NCBI GenBank assembly: GCA_016871975.1
Contig: VHBM01000015.1
Span: forward strand, 1-22,777
DNA from: Nitrososphaerota archaeon
GTDB lineage: Archaea; Thermoproteota; Nitrososphaeria; Nitrososphaerales; Nitrosopumilaceae
DNA length: 22,777 nucleotides
Direction of reading: 5' to 3'
Position numbers and translations under genes: made by a program. How positions within the stretch are numbered: the first letter of the stretch is position 1; each line of letters begins with the position of its first letter. Below are positions 14,504-21,097 of this stretch, piece after piece. The notes beneath the pieces were generated by a model. The model searched no databases, was not told the origin of the DNA, and worked only from the letters and a program-made list of their open reading frames with translations.

Positions 14504-15628
14504 ATGAGCGATAATTCGTTTGTAGTTGTTTTTCCGTCAGTTTTTTCTAGGAACAAACTTGACTTGCTTGTTTCTAATATCAAAAACATACTAAAAGTTC
14601 AAAATCAGAAATTTAGTAAAATTACAAAAGACGACTCTGTTATAGTAATTGAAGCAAATGATCCGGTATTTGCCTCATCTACAGTAAATTTGCTGTATGG
14701 AATAGAGCAAGTTGCAATAGCAAAGCAGGTAAAAAATGAGTTTGATGTTCTAGTTTCAGCAATTACCAAGATAGGCACAAATCTTTTGCTTAGTGGAGAA
14801 AGGTTTCTTGTAAAAGTTGAGGGATACTCGGCTGGTTATATGACAAAGGATGTGGAACTTGCCGCAACTTCGTCATTGATAGAAAAAACTACATCACTTG
14901 GCACAAAACCTGGCACGCAAGAAAGATATGATAAATTGATCTATGCTTATCTTACAAAACTACATGGTTACATCTGTATTTTTACAGATAAAGGACATGG
15001 AGGTTTGCCATATAATTCACAAAATGAGAAAATAGTTTGTTGTGTTTATGATGAACTATCAGCAGTTTCATGTCTTGAGACAATAAGGGAAGGATTTGAT
15101 GTCAAGATTGTGATATGCTACAATAGCGAATCTAATCTAATAGAGCTGATCAAAATTTTAAATCGGATATTACCAAAGACCATAAAATCAAAGATAGAGT
15201 TGGAGTTTTTTTATCTAGACATAAAAAAGAGTGCAAAAAATATCATGTTAATAGCAGTAGCTGAGATCTTGTGCTTTGTTGCAAAATCAAATAATATAAG
15301 AAAAGTATCGCTTTCCCTATCACCGTTGATTTTTCCTTCCAGTTTTGTAAATGGCATCATAATGCGAGTGTTTAAGAAAAATTTAATTCCATGGCTGCCC
15401 CTATCTGGACTTGATAAAGACATTTTTGATAATGCCAAAGAGATAGGCTTGAAGAAAAATATTATGAAAATAGAGAAAATGGCTAGTTTGAAATTTAATG
15501 GTAAAACCTCTGAGAAAGAAGCTCAAAAGATTGCAAATCAAGCTATAAAGACAAAAAAAGTCGTATCAGTAGCGATAGGGCCAAATAATGTTCATGATAT
15601 ACTGGACTCACTAAAAGTGGATTATTGA
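14504..15628 (+). CDS. THUMP-domain ThiI-like protein with degenerate PP-loop
   Basis: The 374-residue protein follows tRNA 4-thiouridine synthetase (ThiI) architecture. A ferredoxin-like N-terminus spans about 1-75. A THUMP tRNA-binding domain spans about 75-165, with GERFLVKVEGYSAGYMTKDVE. A linker HGGLPYNSQNEKIV matches the GGLPVGSxGK region of ThiI, and a Rossmann-like C-terminal half carries PLSGLDKDIFDNAKEIG where ThiI has its PL-GLDK segment. The adenylating PP-loop, SGGxDS in ThiI, reads YDELSA at 182-187, so the ATP site appears lost. No rhodanese domain is present. It probably still binds tRNA, but 4-thiouridine synthesis is unlikely. It diverges from the sulfate operon and lies 27 nt before the glycosyltransferase. 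Confidence 0.75.
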   Translation: MSDNSFVVVFPSVFSRNKLDLLVSNIKNILKVQNQKFSKITKDDSVIVIEANDPVFASSTVNLLYGIEQVAIAKQVKNEFDVLVSAITKIGTNLLLSGERFLVKVEGYSAGYMTKDVELAATSSLIEKTTSLGTKPGTQERYDKLIYAYLTKLHGYICIFTDKGHGGLPYNSQNEKIVCCVYDELSAVSCLETIREGFDVKIVICYNSESNLIELIKILNRILPKTIKSKIELEFFYLDIKKSAKNIMLIAVAEILCFVAKSNNIRKVSLSLSPLIFPSSFVNGIIMRVFKKNLIPWLPLSGLDKDIFDNAKEIGLKKNIMKIEKMASLKFNGKTSEKEAQKIANQAIKTKKVVSVAIGPNNVHDILDSLKVDY

Positions 15629-15655
15629 AAATTAACGCAGGAATGATTTGAAATC

Positions 15656-16906
15656 GTGATAAAGTTAGGCGAATTCATTTACCCTTGGGGTAATGGGCAC
15701 TATGCAAGAATGATGTCATTAAACGAATCTCTTCCAAGATATCTCAAAGAAGAATATGAGATTCATTATTCTAGTAAGGACGAGATTTATCAGAGATTAT
15801 TGGAGAAATTTTCACCACAATATGTTCATAAGATCTTGATGCCTACACCCATAGATGGTAAGAGTGGACCAAGTGTTTCCAAGTCATTATTTAACGTACT
15901 TTTACCTGTTTCAAAAAATCCACCGTTGATCAAACAGATTTCAGATTATCTAAGAGAGGAAGGCAGGCTATATGATAAAGAAAAATTTGATTTGGTCATA
16001 AATGACGGCGACATGGGTTCTAATGTATTAGCAGAGAAGCGGAGAGTTCCAAGTATTTTTGTGACAAACCAGTTTATGCCAAAATTATGGTCAACACGAG
16101 TTTATTTTTATCCATCCTTATATTTTATAGCAAAACAGATTGCAAAGGCAACAAGGATAATCGTAGCTGACTCGCCACCTCCATATACAATTTGTAAATA
16201 CAATCTGAATTTTCCAGATAAAATGAAAAATAAAGTAACTTTTGTTGGTCATTATGCAAGTCGCAAAGTAGTAACAGAAAAGTCTCAAACAGAGCTTCAA
16301 CTTTTGATTGAAGGAACAAATTTTGGATATTGGATGAGAACTGGTAACAGGGCAACTAATACTACAACAGGTCAAAAATACGAAGAAATCTTTCATGATG
16401 ATAAAATGGGTAATGAGAAAAGACTAGTTTCTCATGCAAGAAATGATCCTTCAATTAACAGAGTATTTGGAAAGGATGGCAAGAGTTATTCAGTTTCAGA
16501 GGCGCTTGAAAAGAGGATAGACTGGCTTCAGATCGATATAGGATTTTTGTCTGAACAGGAAAAAGATGCTGTTTTACGATTATGTGATTATGTAGTAACT
16601 AATGGTTCTCATACTGTGATTGGCGAGATACTTGGAATTTATGCAAAGCCAGTAATAGGAATTCCAGTATATGACGAGCACACAAATAATCTAAGATGTG
16701 TAGAGGAATTGGGTTTAGGTATACTGGCAAGAAACAAAAAGCAGGTTCTTGATGCAATAGCACAAATTAAAAGTCACAACGACAAATTTGGCGAAAGGCT
16801 AGAAAGTTATAAGAAAAATTTTATTGGAAGTGGCGCACAGACTACTGCAAAGATTGTTTGTGAGATGCTAGAAAACAAGAAAAAAGATAATAGTTTTAGT
16901 CAATAG
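15656..16906 (+). CDS. GT-B glycosyltransferase (MurG/UGT-like)
   Basis: The 416-residue protein fits the two-Rossmann GT-B fold. The N-terminal loop YPWGNGHYARMMSLNESL (9-26) is a GxGHxxR acceptor/phosphate motif as in GT28 and GT1 enzymes. The middle has NDGDMGSNVLAEKRRVPSIF and TRIIVADSPPP. The C-terminal half holds CDYVVTNGSHTVIGEILGIY, PVIGIPVYDEHTNN and ELGLGI, matching the nucleotide-sugar binding face (G-H/E and ...EQ/N...). It probably transfers a sugar to a lipid or protein in the cell envelope, but donor and acceptor cannot be read. There is no signal peptide or membrane helix. The start is GTG 15656; upstream in-frame starts are blocked by a stop. Likely co-transcribed with the ThiI-like gene. 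Confidence 0.8.
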   Translation: MIKLGEFIYPWGNGHYARMMSLNESLPRYLKEEYEIHYSSKDEIYQRLLEKFSPQYVHKILMPTPIDGKSGPSVSKSLFNVLLPVSKNPPLIKQISDYLREEGRLYDKEKFDLVINDGDMGSNVLAEKRRVPSIFVTNQFMPKLWSTRVYFYPSLYFIAKQIAKATRIIVADSPPPYTICKYNLNFPDKMKNKVTFVGHYASRKVVTEKSQTELQLLIEGTNFGYWMRTGNRATNTTTGQKYEEIFHDDKMGNEKRLVSHARNDPSINRVFGKDGKSYSVSEALEKRIDWLQIDIGFLSEQEKDAVLRLCDYVVTNGSHTVIGEILGIYAKPVIGIPVYDEHTNNLRCVEELGLGILARNKKQVLDAIAQIKSHNDKFGERLESYKKNFIGSGAQTTAKIVCEMLENKKKDNSFSQ

Positions 16907-16916
16907 ATTATTCATA

Positions 16917-16986
16917 TCTGGTACGCGGTATTCGATGGGCGAACTGACCTTTTGTTAGGGATGACGATATTAATCCGCGTACCAGA
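16917..16986 (+). ncRNA. Candidate structured RNA: 12-bp GC-rich hairpin with kink-loop-like apex
   Basis: Arms TCTGGTACGCGG (16917-16928) and CCGCGTACCAGA (16975-16986) are perfect reverse complements, enclosing 46 nt. Inside, CTGA (16944-16947) and GGGATGA (16958-16964) could form a C/D-type k-loop. In that fold the GA of CTGA pairs with the GA of GATGA, and C16944 pairs with G16963. The stem is far more GC-rich than its surroundings. The element lies 10 nt after the glycosyltransferase stop and ends about 35 nt before the TATA-like box of the next gene, so it is not that gene's leader. It could be an H/ACA-like or other L7Ae-binding RNA, or only a stable 3' hairpin. Strand is uncertain but plus fits the k-loop motifs. 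Confidence 0.4.
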
Positions 16987-17021
16987 AAACTGGATAATTA
17001 TTTGGGATCAAAGTGGGAACG

Positions 17022-17030
17022 CTTTTATGG
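17022..17030 (+). promoter_or_regulatory. TATA-like box of the small zinc-ribbon gene
   Basis: CTTTTATGG lies 23-31 nt before the ATG at 17053. This separates the preceding hairpin from the transcript of this gene. Called from sequence and spacing only. Confidence 0.4.
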
Positions 17031-17052
17031 AAAACTTTAGTGATGACAACAG

Positions 17053-17340
17053 ATGCCGGATTGTCCAGAATGCACTGCGAGAGAGAGAAAAGCCATACGG
17101 GAACAAAATGCTGGTAATTCAGATGTGAATCTGGAAGAGCTGTTTAAAAAAATCGAGGCTCCAATGAAGTTTGATCCAGCCACAAAACACTTTATTTGCA
17201 AAAAATGTGGTTTGTATGCAACAAGAGAACAAGTAGGCGATATACGTGAGAAGCTCAACCAGCGAGAGTTAACACGAGAAGACAAGCAGTACGATTACTT
17301 GGAATGGTGGCAGAAAAGCAAGAAAGACAAGCAACGATAG
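17053..17340 (+). CDS. Small zinc-ribbon protein of unknown function
   Basis: A 95-residue hydrophilic protein with two CxxC pairs, C4/C7 (DCPEC) and C49/C52 (ICKKC), spaced to make one zinc-binding site. The rest is helical and strongly charged. The end, KQYDYLEWWQKSKKDKQR, is basic and aromatic and could contact nucleic acid or a ribosome. I do not recognise the family. The four cysteines in a conserved spacing and a TATA-like box at 23-31 nt support a real gene. It is 14 nt upstream of another small gene on the same strand, so the two are probably co-transcribed. Confidence 0.75.
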   Translation: MPDCPECTARERKAIREQNAGNSDVNLEELFKKIEAPMKFDPATKHFICKKCGLYATREQVGDIREKLNQRELTREDKQYDYLEWWQKSKKDKQR

Positions 17341-17354
17341 AGTAGCTGACGCAT

Positions 17355-17747
17355 ATGACAAAAGACATTCCAAAGTGGGTTACAGATGAAATACAAAATG
17401 CAAAATTTGGTAAACCCCAGTCTGTTTCAAGAACAGGCTATATTTTAGACATTTATGAGCAGGATAACAAAATAGATGCACAGCTCTATGAATCTGTGGA
17501 GGATGGCAGATACATCATTACCTTAGATCTGTCAAAAAAAATCAAATCATCAGAGCTTCAGAAAGGAGTTGTTTACGAGTTTAGTTTTGATGTTTTAAAG
17601 GCACCATTAGGTCAAAAAGTAATTGAGTTTCTAAAAAAAGAAAAAGAAATCGATATGGGAGCAATATATCAATTTGAATTAAAGGAGCTCGAGCTTTTGG
17701 ATGTTGGTTCTAGTGCAGAAGCACCATCACCTGAGGAAGAAGAGTAG
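17355..17747 (+). CDS. Conserved-type hypothetical protein with acidic tail
   Basis: A 130-residue protein. It has an N-terminal helix (DIPKWVTDEIQNAKFG), then strand-like alternation from about 22 to 75 (TGYILDIYEQ, GRYIITLDL, GVVYEFSFDV), then KVIEFLKKEKEIDMG and IYQFELKELELLDVG, ending in an acidic PSPEEEE. The strand pattern would suit a small beta-barrel such as an OB fold, but this is only a guess. There are no cysteines or catalytic-looking motif, no signal peptide and no membrane helix. The final 79 nt overlap the convergent SDR gene. Start ATG 17355, 14 nt after the zinc-ribbon gene. Family not recognised. Confidence 0.75.
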   Translation: MTKDIPKWVTDEIQNAKFGKPQSVSRTGYILDIYEQDNKIDAQLYESVEDGRYIITLDLSKKIKSSELQKGVVYEFSFDVLKAPLGQKVIEFLKKEKEIDMGAIYQFELKELELLDVGSSAEAPSPEEEE

Positions 17748-18541
17748 CTAGTTTTTGAGCTCAGTCTTTTTCTAATTGCAGAACCAATAATTGGATTTAC
17801 GATAAATGGGAAGGTGTGTTTTGCCCATACTGCTCCTCTGACCACTGATGGTACAATGATTTCAAGTCTTGATGAATTTGTTGCCCTAAGAACAGCCTTT
17901 GCTACAGTTTTTGCACTTAGTGATGCTGGCGAGTATTTTGGCATTGATGAAAATGATGGATGATCAAAAAAGTTTGTTCGTACCATTATTGGACTTACAA
18001 TAGTAACTTTGACGTTTGTTCCTTTTAGCTCATGTCTTAGCCCTTCTGAAAAACCAAGCATTGCAAATTTTGATGCACAATATGGTGCTATTCCTGGTAG
18101 TCCAAAGCTTGCTGCAACAGAGGCCACATTAATGATATGACCTGAATTTTGCTCTAGCATTTTTGGTAGAAAATTCTTTGTACAATAAATCATTCCAAAA
18201 TAATTTGTATGCATTTGTGATTCTATTTCTTCTATGCTTTGATCAGAAACTGGTCCATAGATTGCAAAACCTGCGTTATTTACCAGAATATCGATTCTTC
18301 CAAACTTGTCAAGTACTTGATTACTTAGTTCTTTGACTTGGGTTTTTTGTGATACATCACATTCACAACAAAGCGTAGAGATTTTGTATTTTGATAATTT
18401 TTTCTCTACGTCGATTAATTTACTCTTTTTTCGTCCAACAAGTACTATATTTGCACCATTTTTTGCAAACTCTATTGCGGAGGCTTCGCCTATGCCACTT
18501 GATGCGCCTGTTATTACAACAACTTTGTTTTTAAATTTCAT
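17669..18541 (-). CDS. Short-chain dehydrogenase/reductase (classical SDR)
   Basis: NAD(P)-dependent oxidoreductase of unknown substrate. The 290-residue product has the cofactor motif TGASSGIG (11-18), CDVS, NNAG (88-91), and catalytic S141, Y154 and K158 in INVASVAA and PYCASK. VSPIMVRTNFF follows the active site. VGRKK after the second strand has basic residues compatible with NADPH preference. The family core ends near residue 260. The last 25 or so residues are a Ser-rich tail translated from DNA antisense to the acidic end of the neighbouring gene, and are probably dispensable. Start ATG 18541. The 153-nt region upstream carries a 19-nt palindrome. Confidence 0.93.
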   Translation of the reverse strand: MKFKNKVVVITGASSGIGEASAIEFAKNGANIVLVGRKKSKLIDVEKKLSKYKISTLCCECDVSQKTQVKELSNQVLDKFGRIDILVNNAGFAIYGPVSDQSIEEIESQMHTNYFGMIYCTKNFLPKMLEQNSGHIINVASVAASFGLPGIAPYCASKFAMLGFSEGLRHELKGTNVKVTIVSPIMVRTNFFDHPSFSSMPKYSPASLSAKTVAKAVLRATNSSRLEIIVPSVVRGAVWAKHTFPFIVNPIIGSAIRKRLSSKTSYSSSSGDGASALEPTSKSSSSFNSN

Positions 18542-18611
18542 ACATTAGTCAATTTGTTGAAAAATAAAGTGGTTTCTAATTCGTATTTTTGTCTATAAAA
18601 CACCAAACGAG

Positions 18612-18630
18612 TTTATTGATTATCAATAAA
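18612..18630. promoter_or_regulatory. Perfect 9-1-9 palindrome, candidate operator or terminator hairpin
   Basis: TTTATTGAT, one T, then ATCAATAAA: a perfect inverted repeat in the 153-nt gap between the SDR start (18541, minus) and the end of the interrupted membrane gene (18695, minus). A further copy of the half-site TTTATTGAT lies at 18686-18694. It could be a binding site for a dimeric winged-helix regulator acting on the SDR gene, about 70 nt upstream of its ATG, or a weak AT-rich hairpin ending the upstream transcript. Confidence 0.4.
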
Positions 18631-18694
18631 AATGGTTTGCCCCTCTTTTGCCTTAGAAATATGTGCTGATCACGTAAAGTTTTCCTTTATTGAT

Positions 18695-19195
18695 CTAGAA
18701 AAATGGAAAAATAGAATTTGTAATAAATATGGATGCTATTATTCCAAAACCAGCATAGGCAAAAAAAATACCTGCACAACTTGGGGTGTCATCTTTTTTT
18801 CGCTGCCATAGAATTAATTCAATGAGGGATGATATGGCAAAAGGAATTATTATCACATTACCCGGCCATGTAGGACTCACCGCAATTTTTTGCCACCATT
18901 CTAATTCATTATAAATATCTGATCTTTGAGTGTAACTCACCATATCGAGAATGTTGTCATAATATTTTGTTATCAGAAATTCGCTTGTATTATCGTCTAG
19001 AACAAAACCCTTTTCTTTAAATAATTGTCGCAATTCGTCTTACATTTCTTGAATGGCTAAGGATTCTTTCTGTAACACCTTTCCTTCTATTACTAGATCT
19101 CTAGGAGTTAGACTAGCAGTTGATTGTATTGTCATGAAAATAAAAAGCCCAGCTATAACCGTTGCGTTTACCTGTAGAAGTGATGACCTTTGCAA
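18695..19195 (-). pseudogene. Three-helix membrane protein gene interrupted by an in-frame TAA
   Basis: Read on the minus strand from TTG 19195, the frame gives 51 residues. It has a hydrophobic helix (VNATVIAGLFIFMTIQSTA), then TPRDLVIEGKVLQKESLAIQEM, and then meets TAA at 19042-19040. The same frame continues without another stop as DELRQLFKEKGFVLDDNTSE, an acidic/aromatic ectodomain with EWWQK, and two more helices (VIIIPFAISSLIELILW and a final AYAGFGIIASIFITNSIFPF), ending at 18695. The helix before and after the TAA reads as one continuous heptad-like Lys/Glu stretch, so a single 165-residue gene with one nonsense codon is the simplest reading. Alternatives are a separate 112-residue gene starting at TTG 19033, a sequencing error, or readthrough. 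No family recognised. Confidence 0.6.
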
Positions 19196-19253
19196 TCGAA
19201 ATTATTGAAGTTATTGATATAAAAACCAGCTAATTTTGAATAATAGTTTTCAA

Positions 19254-20285
19254 TTACTTTGAGTTTTCCTCTGAAACATCAGCTTTTGTGTATTTGCTTA
19301 ATGCAAATTTTACCAATAATAGCCATGTAATCCCTATTGGAACATAATACGTTGCAATCCTCCATGCAATGATAAGGTTCCACTCTACAGTGTTTTCTGC
19401 TACCTCAAAATTAAAGGGATCAAGATTGTTAAGATATGCTATAACACCAAATTCAGCAAGCCCAGAACCTCCTACTGTTATTGGCAGATTGCCAATTGCG
19501 TTTGCTGCCATTACTGCCATAAATGAATCAAAAAAATCAATGACGTATCCTGCACCATTTGCTATTACCATAAATGATATTCCATAAAATATCCATGAGG
19601 CTATAGAAAAAAGAAAACAGTAAACAAAGATCTTTTTTGCCTGAGGTGTTCTTAGGTTGTCTCTACTCATTATGCAGATTTCTTCCATCCACTGATTTGT
19701 TTTTTGAATATAGTTAGTGCCTTTTTCTTTTCCAAATTTTTTAATTAATGTAGACAAGCCACTTGGTATCTGAAATGTCTTTTTGGTAGACAGGAAGAAT
19801 AACGCCACCCAAATTGTTGTTACAGTTATGCTAGTTGCAAGAACTACTCCTCCAACTACAATTGCTCCATGCACTAGTGCAAGAACGCCAGCTATTATCG
19901 ATAAAGAACCTCCAGCTATTACATCTGTAACAATTTCCAGGATTGCAACCCATGATGCTTTAGAGGTTGGAAAGCCCTTCTTGTGCAGCCAGTAAATTAA
20001 GACAAATTCTCCTCCAACAAACATTGGTGTTGTAAATCTTATGAACTCACTTCCAACCTTAACACCAGATAGTTTCCAGACAGATTCTATTGGACCAAAA
20101 TATTTTCTGACTATGTAACCAAACTTCAAGCCTTGCATGAAGAGTTTTCCCATCATTGCAAGCGCCGCTGCTAAAAATGGCAAAATCCCTACAGCAAATA
20201 CATCTTCTGCTTTTATGTCAAATTGAATAATTATGAAAATTAGAGGAATCGTACTTGCAGGTATAGCTAAGAGTCGCCAGTTCAT
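19254..20285 (-). CDS. UPF0104/AglD-like flippase-type integral membrane protein
   Basis: A 343-residue polytopic protein of the lysylphosphatidylglycerol synthase transmembrane (UPF0104) family, with about eight hydrophobic segments. Signature features are the FIRFTTPMFVGGEF loop (about 82-95) and the late GNLPITVGGSGLAEFGVIAYL (about 264-284), matching the P-x-x-x-GG-x-G-x-x-E pattern of the family. There is no attached synthase or glycosyltransferase domain. Archaeal relatives act in lipid-linked sugar or polar-lipid handling, but the precise substrate is unknown. Start ATG 20285. It shares a short divergent promoter with the GPN GTPase gene and lies 58 nt upstream of the interrupted membrane gene, possibly in one transcript. 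Confidence 0.85.
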   Translation of the reverse strand: MNWRLLAIPASTIPLIFIIIQFDIKAEDVFAVGILPFLAAALAMMGKLFMQGLKFGYIVRKYFGPIESVWKLSGVKVGSEFIRFTTPMFVGGEFVLIYWLHKKGFPTSKASWVAILEIVTDVIAGGSLSIIAGVLALVHGAIVVGGVVLATSITVTTIWVALFFLSTKKTFQIPSGLSTLIKKFGKEKGTNYIQKTNQWMEEICIMSRDNLRTPQAKKIFVYCFLFSIASWIFYGISFMVIANGAGYVIDFFDSFMAVMAANAIGNLPITVGGSGLAEFGVIAYLNNLDPFNFEVAENTVEWNLIIAWRIATYYVPIGITWLLLVKFALSKYTKADVSEENSK

Positions 20286-20306
20286 TCGATGCCTTTTTTA
20301 TGATTC

Positions 20307-20315
20307 AAATATAAG
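20307..20315. promoter_or_regulatory. Shared bidirectional TATA-like box
   Basis: AAATATAAG on the plus strand is 24-32 nt before the GPN GTPase TTG (20339). Its complement CTTATATTT is 22-30 nt before the flippase-like ATG (20285). Only 53 nt separate the two start codons, so this one AT-box may position TBP for both genes. Confidence 0.5.
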
Positions 20316-20338
20316 CTAATAAAAAATAACGCAAAAGA

Positions 20339-21097
20339 TTGAAAACTATTTTTGTTACCGGCACTGCAGGGTCTGGGAAATCTTTACTCGCATCAAAGAT
20401 TTATGAGTATTACACACGAAATGGTGCATTTGCAGCAGTACTCAATTTAGATCCAGGTGTTGATTCATTACCATATACATGTGATATTGATGTCAGAGAT
20501 TTTGTTGACATTGTTTCCATAATGAACCAGTATGATTTGGGTCCAAATGGTTCTTTGATTATGGCAAATGATCTTATTGCATCAAAAATTGATGAGCTGC
20601 AAAACGAGGTAGATAGAATCAATCCTGATTATCTATTAGTTGATACTCCAGGACAGATAGAACTATTTGCGTATAGAACAAGTGGTCCGTTTTTTATACA
20701 AAATTTACGAGCTGATGAAAAAGCAAACATATTTCTTTTTGATGGCTCGTTAATTACATCATCAATTAATTTTGTTTCAGTATCGCTTCTTGCAACCTCG
20801 ATTAAATTAAGATTGGATATTCCAACTGTCAATGTATTAACAAAAAGTGATCTTATTAGTGAAAAATTAAAAGATGTTCTTAGGTGGTCGTCCAATTTGA
20901 GAACACTTGAAGAGGCTGTTGCAAAAGAAGCTGATGGGGATACCTATTCTCTTATCACTAATGTATTAAGAGGCTTGAATTTGAGTGGATTTGCTCAAGG
21001 CCTAATTCCTATTTCAAATGTAACAGGTGAAGGAATTGTTAATTTAGAAATTGCTTTAAGCAGAGCAATTAACTTAGGCGAAGAGGTAGAAGACTAG
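20339..21097 (+). CDS. GPN-loop GTPase
   Basis: Archaeal member of the GPN family (relatives of eukaryotic Npa3/XAB1, which assist RNA polymerase assembly). The 252-residue protein has Walker A GTAGSGKS (8-15), LDPGVDSLPY (38-46), the family-defining YDLGPNGSL with GPN at 68-70, the switch-like VDTPGQIELF (101-110), and the guanine-specificity TKSD. It probably acts as a homodimeric GTPase; its client in archaea is not established. The start is TTG 20339, giving the Walker A at the usual distance and matched by a TATA-like box. Its stop overlaps the next gene by 1 nt. Confidence 0.94.
   Translation: MKTIFVTGTAGSGKSLLASKIYEYYTRNGAFAAVLNLDPGVDSLPYTCDIDVRDFVDIVSIMNQYDLGPNGSLIMANDLIASKIDELQNEVDRINPDYLLVDTPGQIELFAYRTSGPFFIQNLRADEKANIFLFDGSLITSSINFVSVSLLATSIKLRLDIPTVNVLTKSDLISEKLKDVLRWSSNLRTLEEAVAKEADGDTYSLITNVLRGLNLSGFAQGLIPISNVTGEGIVNLEIALSRAINLGEEVED

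Noticed and set aside
16917..16986. tRNA, canonical box C/D guide RNA or intrinsic terminator reading of the hairpin.
   Set aside because: No T-loop or acceptor-anticodon layout, no terminal C and D boxes, and no T-tract after the stem; kept only as an unclassified structured-RNA candidate.
18632..18811. Plus-strand 59-codon frame beginning just after the palindrome, with five cysteines.
   Set aside because: Its second half is antisense to the C-terminal helices of the minus-strand membrane gene, the composition looks like a shadow frame, and no family is recognisable.
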